The notes under the pieces: generated by a model
Seen by the model: only the letters and a program-made list of their open reading frames with translations
Databases searched by the model: none
Told to the model about the DNA's origin: nothing
Assembly (NCBI GenBank): GCA_008802785.1
Contig: VUYT01000009.1
Coordinates: 558,001 to 622,000, forward strand
DNA: 64,000 nucleotides
From: Symmetrospora coprosmae
Taxonomy: Eukaryota > Basidiomycota > Cystobasidiomycetes > Symmetrosporaceae
Direction: 5' to 3'
Translations under genes and position numbers: made by a program
Part shown: positions 47,901 to 58,393 of the stretch, piece after piece
How the letters are laid out: each line of letters begins with the position of its first letter
How positions within the stretch are numbered: position 1 is the first letter of the stretch

Positions 47901-48184
47901 CAAGTGGGAAGGCGCTCTCGAGGAGCGCGACGCTGTCTTCGACCGCGTCCTCCCAGGGCGGCCGGGGCAGCAGGGCGCCCTCGCCGTCTGTTCCCACCAC
48001 CACCAGCGCCGCTGCGTGCCCGGCCGAGGTGGTCATTACGAGCGAGGAGATGAAGGACCTCATGACGGTCACTGGGCTGTGGCTCGTCGTGCGCGAGAAT
48101 CTGGGACTGGGGGGTATCCACAAGGCTCGCAAGAACGACGGAGCATGGAGGTTCGCGACGCCTGCGGCACTCAAAGCCGGGTGA
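44925..48184 (+). CDS. large Ser/Gly-rich protein of unknown function
   Basis: Exons 44925-45110, 45276-47581 and 47662-48184; 1004 aa. Long disordered Ser/Gly/Ala/Asn-rich stretches separate conserved-looking islands: IVHKFERLVVVRAPPSQLRH with LNLQVQLINTSAG; KVLPCYNLEFHSLQPSVVTD and IHKRGVELLDLALLDPVFVD; GLNVRITRHAPGYAWVVRHW; CELVIKRPVPSLILPAAD with LLGTLTPAPHHPKLVAHLAI; and VVITSEEMKDLMTVTGLWLV. The islands alternate beta-type segments and could form a beta-sandwich interrupted by large loops; this is a guess. No signal peptide or membrane segment. An NGNGNANGN run comes from a 6-bp DNA repeat at 45378-45422. Phases close at both introns. No family recognised. Confidence 0.7.
45378..45422. 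repeat. GGCAAC/GCCAAC hexamer repeat, coding
   Basis: About seven 6-bp units encoding alternating Gly/Ala and Asn in the unknown 1004-aa protein; a probable site of length variation. Confidence 0.8.
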
Positions 48185-48528
48185 GGCCGGGCGACAAGCA
48201 GAATCAGAGAAGGAGGGCGTGTGACAGTCCGGGACTGCCGCCCCCGGAGGAAAGAGTCTCCTACGCTCTTGAGTTCGCCGTTGGCAGTAGTAGCTAGTGC
48301 GCCTTTCAGTGCTAATTCATTCCCTTGTGTACCCTCTGTACCTCGTTGTTGTGCACCAGTCAATCGTCTCTCTGCCGCAATTGACTCGCTTGACCTCTGT
48401 CCTGTCCTGTCCTGTCCTGTCCGCTACCTCTGACGCAGGCACACGTAGAGTAGGCACCGAGCCCACCGACAGGTCAGCGCACGTGTTCGCAGCTTCAGCT
48501 TGAGCTTTCTCCGTCATCAGCGCTCACC
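48185..48528. other. intergenic region with CTGTC pentamer repeat
   Basis: It holds the 3' flank of the large unknown gene and the IPI3 promoter. Five copies of a CTGTC/TGTCC pentamer lie at about 48397-48422, and a CACGTGT element at about 48480, roughly 50 nt before the IPI3 start. Confidence 0.55.
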
Positions 48529-50891
48529 ATGTCGCATCTGCAAGAGCTCATCCTCTCATCCTCATCTTCGCTGACGTGCCTGCACGATCTGCGGACGGGC
48601 TCGCTATTGACGTCCTTCAAGGCATCGAGCTCCGGGGCCGGTTCGCAGCATGGCGAAATTTCCACACTCGACGGAGCGAATGGCAATGGCAAGGGCAAGG
48701 GCAGGGCGAACGCAGGCGCGAACGCGAACGGCGCAGACAGGAGCACAAGCGTGTACCGGCGCACTGTTGACGTCCTCGAGGGCGCGGACGGGCAGGGCGG
48801 CCTCGTCGTAGCGGCCGTCCCGGGGAGGGGTGCCATCAACGTCTGGGGCTTCCAGAAGGTGGGTCGCATTGCATTCCCGTTTCCCCAGGATAGCTTCATC
48901 TCTGTACAGTGCGGTACGCTGATGGTCTGCATGCATGTCGATGCACGCACAGGAAGCGCCCATCCATCGCCTCCTCATCCCCGTAAAGGTCTCTTGCCTC
49001 GCCATCAGCAAGAACGGCCTGTACCTTGCCGTCGGGGCGCACGACGGCCGGCTCCTGCTTTGGGAGGTGCGTAGCTGGGCCTGAGTCATGCCCCGCCCAC
49101 CCTTCACCGAGGATCCGTGACTGAATTCAACAGCCTACACCTACCATCACGATGTCCCGCAGCTCTCCTCTGGCAATCTCGTCGCAAGCTTTGATGCGCA
49201 CTACCGCGCAGTCACGTGCCTCGCATGGACGGACGACAGCGCCGCACTCGTGTCCGGGGGCGACGACGCTGCCTGCCATGTCTGGTCGCTCCCAGTGTGC
49301 GTCGCTTCTCTCTCTCTCTCTCTCTCTCTCTTTTTCTCCCAATGCTCCGGAGGGATCGTCCATCTCGCGCAGCAGCCCTGCTGACATCATCCGGGCTCAC
49401 GCCACGCTTACCCGCAGCATGCTCGCCTCACCCGACAACCCCCTCCTCCCCGTCGCGCCCTACGCCTCGCTGGCCGACCACGTCCTCCCTCTATCGTCGC
49501 TCTCCGTCTCGTTCGGCGCCTTCCCCTCCGTGCGCGTGCTAACGGCTTCGCTGGACGGCACGGCGAAACTGTGGGACCTGACGCTCGCGGCCGCAGGGCG
49601 CGCCCTGAGCGCTGCTGCCGCCGCCGCGGCCGATTCTGCCAACGAGAGTGGAGGGCAGAGCCGTGTCAAGGCGGACCATGGCGCAGGCAGCTGTCTCGTC
49701 TCGACGTTCGGGTTCCCGCCCGGCGCGGCCGTCACGCACTGTGCGCTCGACCAGCTCGAACGCAGCTTCTTCGCCGTCTACGAGGACAGGCGGGCGCAGT
49801 CTACATCGTCGTCCTCGGATGGCACGAGCGGTTCGAGCAGCACCAGCAGCAGCAGTGGAGGAGGGAGATGCCGCCTTGTCAAGGTCGACCTGTATCGCCG
49901 GGTGCGGAGGGGCGAGGCCGAAAACGATGCCGGCGACGGGCGCGACGATGGCAGTGACCAGCAGGGAGAGGACGACGACGACGACGAGTGGGAAGTCGTG
50001 GGCGGAGGCGGGCGGGGCGACATTGTCCGGCTGCGAGAAGACGGCCATGTCCTCAGCGCGAGCGCACCTGCGCCATCACAGACCGCCAGCGACGCTCCAC
50101 CCGCAACAGGCACGCAGTCACAGCGGGACGCAGACCCGCGGACAGCGCGCCGCTCCTACAGCACCGCCTCCGCAGCGGAGAGCATCGCGTCTCTGCACCT
50201 GTGCGCGCTCTCCTCGCACCTCCTCGTAGGCCTGACGAGCGGGCGCATCGACGTGCTCGCCCTGCCGAGCCTGCAGTGCGTCCGCACCCTCGTCCCCGCC
50301 GTGAGCAGCGCGGCGGGTTCGTCCCTCGCGCACCCAATCACGTTCCTCGCCGCCCTGCTGCGGCCAACGGACCTCGTCAGCCGCACGGGCGGGACGCGCA
50401 CGACCGGCACGGGTGCAGGTGCGGGAGCGGGTGCGGGAGGGGCGGACGAAGGCGTACAGCCCCGGTATGTCGCACCGCAACTTGGCAGGAACGTCGTCTC
50501 GGCCTCGGCGCATTTCTCGAATCAGCAGGGCGGCGTCGGAGATGCGGGCGCAGGCGGCGTCGTCAATGTCCGGCTGACGGGCTCGGGCGCGCCTGCCCTG
50601 TCGATGGATCCGCCATCATGGAGCTCCCTGCGTGACACGCGGACGTCGTCATTGTCTACAGCGGCGCCAGCGCGCAGCTTGCCTCTCTCGCGGGGGGCAG
50701 ATGGGCAGCCTGCGTCCGTGTCTGTGTCTGCGTCGTCCGCTGCGCTGCAGGAGGAGAATGCAAGGCTGCGGGAGCAGCTCGCGCGGAGCATCAAGCTCAA
50801 TGAGCGCATGTGGGAGGAGATGGTCGACGGGGCACTGGCCGAGGGCAAGCGGGCGAGTAGTGGGACTAGCATGCAGGCCGACCGGCAGTAG
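48529..50891 (+). CDS. IPI3: pre-rRNA processing WD40 protein IPI3/WDR18
   Basis: Exons 48529-48858, 48953-49066, 49163-49296 and 49418-50891; 683 aa. WD40 blades are recognised: LTCLHDLRTGSLLTSF, VAAVPGRGAINVWGFQ, VSCLAISKNGLYLAVGAHDG with LLLW, VASFDAHYRAVTCLAWTDD with LVSGGDDAACHVWSL, and FGAFPSVRVLTASLDGTAKL. The C terminus ends in a predicted coiled coil (LQEENARLREQLARSIKLNE), as in Ipi3. With Rix1 and Ipi1 it forms the Rix1 complex, which acts in ITS2 removal and pre-60S maturation with Rea1. Long Ser, Gly and Asp-rich inserts interrupt the propeller, making it larger than the ~555-aa yeast protein. Intron 3 begins with a CT dinucleotide tract. Confidence 0.85.
49307..49330. repeat. 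CT dinucleotide microsatellite in an IPI3 intron
   Basis: About 12 CT units placed 10 nt after the donor of IPI3 intron 3. Confidence 0.85.
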
Positions 50892-51016
50892 CTGCATGCC
50901 GACGTCTTTGGATCAATGCGATTTGCAGGGTACATGGTTGACGAGGCGCGCCTAACGATACATGTGTGCGGTCTGCTGTTGCAAATCTCTTGCTTTGCTG
51001 TGCATTGCTTCGAAAA

Positions 51017-51052
51017 GGGAGGGCTGTGGGGAGGGCTGTGGGGAGGGCTGTA
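51017..51052. repeat. three tandem copies of a 12-bp G-rich unit
   Basis: GGGAGGGCTGTG occurs three times head to tail (the last copy ends GTA). It lies in the 198-nt gap between the convergent IPI3 gene and the small minus-strand gene. Confidence 0.85.
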
Positions 51053-51088
51053 AAGGGACGCCCGGGCTCCGACGCGCCACTGGTATGT

Positions 51089-51668
51089 CTACATGACCTT
51101 TCCAGCGGGCTGCTTGATGTTGAACTGGTTGTTCCCCGCCGGGTTCTTGTTGTTGATTGCCTGCTTGACAGCTTCGTAGGTCGGCTTCTCCTTCTTTGTC
51201 TTTTCGTCCTTCTGCTGCTCCTGCTGCTTCTTGGTGTCGTGCTCGACGTGCTCGTGCCCCTCTGGGCGGGGGTAGTCCTCTTTCTTGGACTCCTTATCCT
51301 TGTCGGCTGCGTCTGCGTCTTTGGTCGCGGGCGGCGAGGTGGAGAGGCTGTCGGGTGGCGGAGGGAGAGAGCCGGCAGTCAGGTCAGGTTGCGCCAGCAG
51401 TGCAGACGCACATGGTGCCATGCCACGACAGCGACAGCACGCACTAGCTCTTGACGGGGGGCGACTTGGATACGCTCAGTCGGCGGCCTCCGACTTTCAC
51501 TGTTGGGTGTGGGTGTGGAGGAGCGAATGAAGAGGTGGAGACGCGGGTCGGGTGGACGGATGGACGGAGTCAGCACCCGACACGGTGGGCAAGCGCACAG
51601 AGGAGCCAGGATGGAGCAGCAAGAGAGAGCGCACTTGCGACGGGGTGTCCTGCGAGTGTGCTGGCCAT
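51089..51668 (-). CDS. small charged protein of unknown function
   Basis: Model: exons 51668-51635, 51499-51445 and 51347-51089, 115 aa. It opens MASTLAGHPVAMKVGGRRLS and continues VSKSPPVKSYLSTSPPATKD, then is very rich in Lys, Glu, Asp and Gln (KKQQEQQKDEKTKKEK), ending NNKNPAGNNQFNIKQPAGKV. No hydrophobic segment; mostly disordered with a likely short helix at PTYEAVKQAINN. Phases close at both introns. A shorter reading from ATG 51421 is possible but would ignore good splice sites. Family not recognised; it has the look of a small nuclear or stress protein. Confidence 0.6.
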
Positions 51669-52253
51669 CTTGCTGGGGTTTGTAGGCTGCATCAATGGGG
51701 CCCCAAGGGCTCATCAGCTGACGCGCCTTGTGGAGACGGGGGCCTGCCCTCGAGCACAGGACAGATATGCTCACTGCTCGTCTGTCTGTAGCTGTATGTG
51801 CGAGTGACTGATACTGGCAGGTCCACAATGAAGTGAATCCTGTGTGGTTGATCAGAAGCAGAGCCAGCAGGGAGTAGTGCACTCTGTCCCTTTATAGTAT
51901 TGTAGGCGAGCTAGCCGGTGGCGGCACGGCGAACAGGCAGGCAGGACCATACAGACAGGGCAAAGGAGCGCGCAGTAGCGATGCCGGTTTGAATGGACAT
52001 AGTACAATGCACGATGCTGGTGCTGATGCCGACGCAATGCAGCTTTTCTCACGTGTGTCGCCGTTGGTGCCGGTATTCATCGCCGGACCTAGCTGCAGCT
52101 GGACCCCTGCTCGGCTCGGAGCGCTGCCTTGGACCGGCCTGACACGCACAGGCCACAGAGCATTACCAGGATAGCACAGGGTGCAGCTGACCGTCCACTG
52201 ACTGATTCATCGAGGCCACTCTCCGCGCTGTCGCCCGTCACTGCGCTGCGACC
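51669..52253. promoter_or_regulatory. divergent upstream region
   Basis: 585 nt between the starts of the small charged protein gene and the acyltransferase gene. No gene is supported. Confidence 0.5.
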
Positions 52254-54537
52254 ATGCCGTTCGGGCCGTCCCACCCCATCCTGCGCCGTCTGGCGAAATG
52301 GACCATGCACGGTGCGGGCGCACAACCGCACAACGAGCTGCTGCACTGAGCAGCAGCTTCATCCGACTGATCCCGCCTTCCCTCTGATCTCCCTCCGCTT
52401 TTTGCTCGTCGCTACCCATGCCTTCCTTCTCACAGGCTTCTTCTCGGATATCCAGGTCATTGATGCCGAGAACGTCCCGCAGGATGGCCCGCTCATCGTC
52501 TGCTGTACGCATTGGAACATGATTGTGCGTGGACTGGCAGTCGGCCCGTCATAGGAAGCTCCTTGCCAGGGTAATCTGACGACGTTCCTTTGGCCTTGGC
52601 ACCCCTTCACATTCGTCCATCCCTCCATCCGTCTATTCGTCTATCCGTCTGCCTGGCTGCGTTGACCACTATACAGGTGGACGTGAGTAGCTGCCGCGTC
52701 ATCAACAAAGACGTCAGCGACGGCTGATGGAACAAACCTGTTCCTGCGCAGCCGGCCGTCCTCTCTGGCTTCTTCCCACATGGTCGGATGCTCCACTAGT
52801 GCGTGCCCTGCGACACCACGCATGCATACGCAATGCGCGCCCTGCGGCTCACTTTGACAAATTAACTGACTCGCCTTCATCATCCAATCGCAGTTGGGCC
52901 AAATCCACTATCTTTATCAACAAGCCCGTGTCTGCCCTCCTCAAAGACGCAGGGAACATTCCCGTCGACCGCAAGAACAAGGACAACCAAGCCCTCTTCA
53001 GCGGGACTTTTGACGCGCTCAAGCTCGGAGAGGTCGTCGCCATCTTCCCAGAAGGGACGAGCTACACCGAGCCGCACCTGCAGGCCATCAAGGAGGGTGC
53101 GAGCTGGGTGTGTGCCAACCCCTCCACGCTTGTTCCCTCGGGTGCTGTACTGACCTCTGCGGGTACTGTCCGCCTCGACTCAACAGGCCGCCCTCGAGTA
53201 TGCCAAGAACATCCGCGCCGTCGACGACACGGCACAACGCGATCCTGCCGTCAAGGATCCGCAAGTCATTGTCGCGTCTATCGTCTACACCCAAAAGACC
53301 AACTACCGGAGTCGGGCAGTCATGCAGTGCGTCAACGCGACTCTCCGCTCACGGTCGCCTGATGCGATACCTGATGCGATGCGATGTTCTCTCTGACCGA
53401 TCCCGCAGATTCGGCAAGCCAATCCCGATGAAGGAGTACATCGACAGCTTCCTCAATACCCCAGACGGGCCAAAGGGCGCCGTCAAGGAGCTCACAAAGG
53501 AGATCAGGGACCAGATGATTGCAATGACGGTGGATGCGCCAGATTGGTGCGTGCGCACCTCTGCTTCCGTAAAGCGAGTCGAGATTGGCCCAGCTGACTT
53601 ACCAACCTGGCGCGTTAGGGACACGCTCCGTGCGGCAGAGACGGCAAGACAGCTGCTATGGGGCGATGATGACAGGATACCGCTCAAGGATTTCCGCGCC
53701 GTATCGCAGAGGTGCGTGCATGTCCGCCCTGTCCGGCTCGATACGCCCCAGCGCTAACGTCCGTACTGCTTCAGCCTCGTGGACCTCTTCTCGTCTGCAT
53801 CACCCCGATCCTCGCAGGCTGCATCAGCTCGCGCCGTCCTCATCGAGTACGAGAGCGTGCTCCGCAGCAACGGTTTCACCAACGCTTCCCTGAACGCGCT
53901 GCCTTTACCCCGCATCCTGGACCCGCGCACGCCGGCCGCCCCTCCCGCGCGCCTGCGCACGCTGTGGGCGCTCATCAAGACGACGCTGACGGCGGTGCTG
54001 CTGCTGCCGTTCTTCCTCCTGCCGCTGCTTGCGCACCTCCCCGTGTACGCGATCGGCAAGTCGACCCAGCTGTACCTGAACAGCGTCGAGGCCGAGGCGT
54101 TTGCGCAGAACAAGATTGTCTTCAGCCTCCTCGCCCTCATCTTTGCAGTGTACCCCGCCATCTTCTTCACCACATGGGCACTGTGGCTCTTTACCCCGCT
54201 TGGCCTCGTCGTCGCCCTCGCGTGGACGGCCATGTTTGCAGTCTACCACACACGCCTCGTCGACCGCAACTACGGACGCTGGAAACGACTGGTGGCAGCA
54301 TGGAGAGTGCTCGTGGGCATCTGGTGGCCGGAGGTCAGCACCAGCGATGCACAAGGCGAGACAAAGACCCGGAGGATGCTCAGGCTCAGATCGGAGGCCG
54401 CAAAGAGTATCGCGGACCTCGTGCTGACTCTGGAGAGCGAGAAGGAGGGCAAGGAAGAGGTGCAGTGGTACAGAAGCTTGGGCGCGAGGGTGGCATCGCC
54501 CGGTGGAGAGAGCGATCACAAGGGGAGGTTGCAGTGA
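52254..54537 (+). CDS. glycerol-3-phosphate/DHAP O-acyltransferase, SCT1/GPT2-like
   Basis: Nine exons, 515 aa: 52254-52311, 52436-52524, 52677-52682 (6 nt), 52752-52798, 52894-53107, 53187-53326, 53409-53546, 53619-53711 and 53775-54537. Acyltransferase motif I is CCTHWNMIVDPAVLSGFFPH, read only if the 6-nt exon GTGGAC (Val-Asp) is included. Then come YWAKSTIFINKPVSALLKDA, GNIPVDRKNKDN, the substrate motif VAIFPEGTSYTEPHL and IVYTQKTNYRSRAVM. Two C-terminal hydrophobic hairpins (TAVLLLPFFLLPLLAHLPVY, SLLALIFAVYPAIFFTTWAL) anchor it in the ER. The enzyme makes lysophosphatidic acid for phospholipid and triacylglycerol synthesis. It is shorter than yeast Sct1/Gpt2 (about 750 aa). Confidence 0.87.
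52677..52682 (+). other. 6-nt microexon of the acyltransferase gene
   Basis: The sequence ...ACTATACAG|GTGGAC|GTGAGTAG... has a full acceptor and a consensus donor. Inclusion is in phase 0 on both sides and adds Val-Asp, giving the conserved Asp of motif I. Skipping would keep the frame but lose that Asp. Confidence 0.75.
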
Positions 54538-54964
54538 TGGCGATGCGGACATCGTGTACGACGCACGTAGCAGTGATCTAGACGCCGAACAGGGTAGACG
54601 CGGAATGACAGCAGTTTCCGGGGATGCTCGAGAGAGGCGACCTGGAGCATCGTCCAAGTCGACAGAACGTGTGGTCTTCTCCTAACGCCGGCGCTGTGAG
54701 GGCGCGACCCTCACCGTCCGCGGAGAGCCTTTCTCGACGCCTCTCGATGCCATACCTGCCCGGCCCGGGTCTGTCGTCGAGCACCGGTGCGCATCCTGTC
54801 TGTGTCAGGATTGCAGCGATCATCCTATAGGAGTAAAGTGCTTGATCAACATAATGATTTCCTTCTCTTCACAAATTTCCTGCAATGCCCTGATGGTCGA
54901 GACGCGACGCGACCGCAACCATTAGCATGACTCGGTGGCATAGCAGTGGTCCAGCGGGATGGCC
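54538..54964. other. convergent 3' intergenic region
   Basis: 3' flanks of the acyltransferase gene and the F-box gene. Short frames here carry no recognisable feature. Confidence 0.5.
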
Positions 54965-56712
54965 TTACTGCGAGCCAACTTCCATGGCCTCGGCCGCAGC
55001 GTCTCTCCCCCATTCTGAATCTGTTTTTTTTTCCACCGTCGCCTTTGGAGACATTTGGCACACACTGAGACGTGTGAGGCTTGGCCATTCGTGTTCCGCA
55101 AGGATGGTAGCGAGCTCGAAGGCATAGGCATCGGGGAGCAGGCAATGCTCCAGACCCAGTGTATGGAGAACGGGGAAACTGCAGTTTCGCAGTATGGTGG
55201 TGAACCTTCTCCAAAAGCGGTTTGCCGCAGATGCTTCGCTGCTCTGGCCTGGGATGTAGAGGCCGTGCACCGGACAGCCGAGTTCGAGATACTCCAGCTG
55301 CCGGAAATCGAGGGAGCCGTATTGGAAGAACTCCTCGACATCGCACTCTTCTAGTCCAAGCTGCTCGATAGACAAGTGCATGAAGCGTACATCGCTTGCT
55401 ATCGCGCTGAGGGGATAGATGGGGAAGGGCTCGTCCTCGATATCCCACGATATCGTCAGAGAGAGGTTGACGCCGCGGAAGCTGCACTGATCAGAGAGCT
55501 CCGCGAGCCATCGCGCTACATTGTACGAGCAGTGGGCAGCGGGCTGGAGCTGGAGTTGCTGAAGCCGAGGAAAGCCATCGAGTAAGCTCCAGAGAGGAAC
55601 GTCGTCAGCTTCCACTAATATCTCGAGTTCCGAGACATTTGGACCCTGTATGGCGTGGAATAGGATATTTGGGTCGGAGGCCGGTCCGGCGTAGATGGTG
55701 ACCGCCAGCGAGCGGAGTGCTGGGAAGACGATGGGCGGCAAGTGAGCCGGCTGGAACCACCTGCTACACTCCAACGAGAGGAAGGCGAGGGTTGCCGCCT
55801 GTTTGCTCAGAAGGCTCCACAGGCCTTCCCACTCCGCAAGCCCATCGTCTTCCGGGGTCCAATTCACGACTTTCAGGCGTGAAATACCTTCGATCTCCCG
55901 GAGAGCACCGAAATCTGCCGAAGATAGCTTGAAGGAAGTGACAGGCCCGGCGAGCGTAGCAGCCTTGACAATTTCCGCATCTGCACGAGCCAAGGCGACC
56001 GGGTCCGTGATCTTGTCCTGGGGATACCAGTACGGCAGGGAAAGATGCGTGACGACCAGACCGCGCGGAGCGCCGGCTAGACGCTCCAGGAAGGTGATGC
56101 ACGCCCTGAACTGCGCGCCGGGCATGCTTCGGTACATGGCGATACCAAGTGACAGCTTCGATCCTACGCCGGCAATCACAGCGAGGATGGCGGCCGTTTG
56201 TTCCCACATCTGAGCGACGGTCTCGAGAATGAGGGCGATCTTCGCGGGATCGGTCGCCTGGAAGACAGATGCGCCCGGCGCATCCGAAGGTTTGGGGAGA
56301 ATGACCTTGAGAGTGACGAGACTTGGGCGCGACTTGGTGATTGCAGCGAGGACCCATTGCGCCCGGATGGTTGAGTAGCCGTGGCTAATGCGGGGCGCAT
56401 TGATGTCGACCTTGATGCTCCTAACAGCCTGCCAAGCAGTCGACGACAGATCCTGCTCCATCTTGATAAGCTTCCAGTCCGGCTGCTTGCTGACATCCAC
56501 ATGTCGGAAAAGCGACTGCGGCGGAGAACCGGCGGAAGCGGGTTGTTCAGCTAAGGTGATCCGGGCCCTCACACTCTGCGAGGCTTGGACAAACGCACCG
56601 CGATCGCATTCATGCGGCGGCTCACAAGCGAGAAGCTCTTCCTGTCTTCGAAGGCCATGCACTCGATGATGAGCTCGAGCGTCTCGTCCGGGAGATGGGT
56701 GAGAGCAACCAT
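54965..56712 (-). CDS. F-box protein with LRR-like C-terminal region
   Basis: Exons 56712-56599 and 56515-54965; 554 aa. Exon 1 encodes a classic F-box (LTHLPDETLELIIECMAFED then SFSLVSRRMNAIA). The 83-nt intron (GTGCGT donor, GCTGAAC branch, CGCCGCAG acceptor) joins it to SLFRHVDVSK, the normal continuation of fungal F-box proteins. The rest shows loosely spaced Leu-rich segments (FLSLECSRWFQPAHLPPIVF, LEILVEADDVPLWSLLDGF, QLEYLELGCPVHGLY, LHTLGLEHCLLPDAYAFEL) consistent with LRR-type substrate recognition. Such proteins bind Skp1 in SCF ubiquitin ligases. The substrate is unknown. Basidiomycetes often carry expanded sets of such genes. Confidence 0.75.
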
Positions 56713-57146
56713 GTTGGCGAGGGCGTTTCAGAGCAGCCGGACCGAGGGGAGGAGCGATACGTGCTCAATGACCGCTGCAGAAATTCAGCACCGAGGCACG
56801 GAGTGAGTTGGCACAAGGAGGAAAGCACATTTGGATTGCTTTGGTCACTCGAAGAGGTCGGAGCATGAGCGGAGGGTCTGAGCGCGAAAGTCGATCGCAG
56901 CTAGTGATGCGGGGGCAATGATTGCGACGAGCTTCACCACGTAAGTGCTGCTCATCGAGTCCTATTGGAGTCTTTGGTCCTTCTTGAATAGTGCGAAGCA
57001 AACGTGCGCCGTCCGGCGGCGAGTCGGAGTGGACTAGAGACGCGCAAATCCCAGGTAGCTATCGCCATGCCAGCAGTCTGTACAGCAGGTACAGCAAACT
57101 GGACTGGGCGCCTACAACATCGCCCAATGAGCTCAAAACTGGGCGC
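56713..57146. other. intergenic region
   Basis: 434 nt between two minus-strand genes; it likely holds the F-box gene promoter. No coding feature seen. Confidence 0.5.
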
Positions 57147-58393
57147 TCATTCATACGTCCGCCGGTAGAGCTCCTCTCGACATGGATCCAAATGCAGCTC
57201 GGCAAGGTAGGCCAGCCGGAACTTCGACATCTTGACGTCCTTGTGGCGGAGAAGTGGCCGATGAGGGTGGTACAGAGGAAGGTTCCGGTCCAGAACTACG
57301 CGTAGATCCTCTGTGATCAGCTCAAGTGCCTCACATCGTCCAGATAGATATTGGCGATTTGCCTCGACACCGCTAGAGAGCCTCTTGCCCCTGGCTACCC
57401 GGGCCGGCACGGCCATGCCGATAATCTCCTCTGCTGTAGGCATCTCTGCTAAAGCGAGGGTTGTGGATGTCAGCCCATCTTGCGCAGTGTCGCATCATCA
57501 TCCTCCGGAAGCACGACCGACGTACGCGTAATCGGAAAGAGCTCGCTGTCGGGCTCAGCAAAGCCTGAGGTTCTCGCCTGGGCCTGCGTTTCGGATTTAG
57601 ATCCTCGGATCGTATAGCGATACGGGATATGGGACTGCGACAGCTGGGACGGCGTGTGAGCCTTCAACACCGAAGCTTGTAGGCTGGACCGTTCGCGGGT
57701 CTCCAGCTCGCTTTGGCGCCTGTCCAGATCGCCCTCCCGCGCTTCCAGCTCCTGATCGAGCGTATCCAACGCATTCTCGCGCAGGTGTAGCTCATCCTCG
57801 CGCGCCTTAGTTTCGCGCCTCCGCTCCTTCAAGTTGGCTTCACGAGCCTCTATGGCCTTCTCCCGCGCGTCCAGCTCCTCTGTGCGCGCGTCCAGCGCGC
57901 CCACCTGAGTCGCCAGCCTGCTCTTGCGTGTCTCCAGCTCATGCTCGCCCAGCTTGAGCTTGGCTTCCTGTGTATCTAGTCCAGTCCTCCGCCATGCGAG
58001 CTGCGCCTCGAGCGTTGTCAGGCTGCTCTGGCGCTCGTCCAGCTCGCGCTTGCGCGTATCCAGCTGGCACCTGAGCGTCTCCAATGCGGCCATTGCTTCG
58101 GAGAGCGGGCTGCCAGTCTCCCACGGCCTGAATTGCGACAGGCCCAGGGCGGGAGAGCCTTCGCGACTGAGGATCTCCGTGCTTGCTGACGAGGTAGGGC
58201 TGCATGATCCCACAAATCCCGCAGCCGTAGGGTCGTACTTGCCGGCGAGAGGATGAATCTGCACGAGGGGAGGAGAGTCGAGAGTAGGGGTGGAGCAGGC
58301 GTCCTTGTACACGCTTAGATTGGGCGACGAGGCCAGCTCCGAGCAGTGAATGGCTCCAGCCATAAGAGTGGATGGAGCGTGGGAAGACCACAT
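57147..58393 (-). CDS. coiled-coil protein of unknown function
   Basis: Exons 58393-57526 and 57445-57147; 388 aa. After a Ser/Pro-rich N terminus of about 95 residues comes a ~135-residue coiled coil built of a short repeating pattern: LDTRKRELDERQSSLTTLE, LGEHELETRKSRLATQ, LDAREKAIEAREANLKERR, LDTLDQELEAREGDLDRRQ. The recurring LDxRExxLExRE theme indicates internal duplication. The C-terminal part (ALELITEDLRVVLDRNLPLY, FRLAYLAELHLDPCREELY) is globular and unrecognised. The intron has a good GTACGT donor and a TTTAGCAG acceptor. No membrane segment. Possibly a structural or scaffold protein. Confidence 0.65.

Noticed and set aside
56576-56598. 23-nt intron or frameshift in the F-box gene
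   Set aside because: GTGCGT...CGCAG over 23 nt looked tempting, but the same donor with the acceptor at 56516 gives a normal 83-nt intron with a branch site and joins the F-box to SLFRHVDV as in other F-box proteins.
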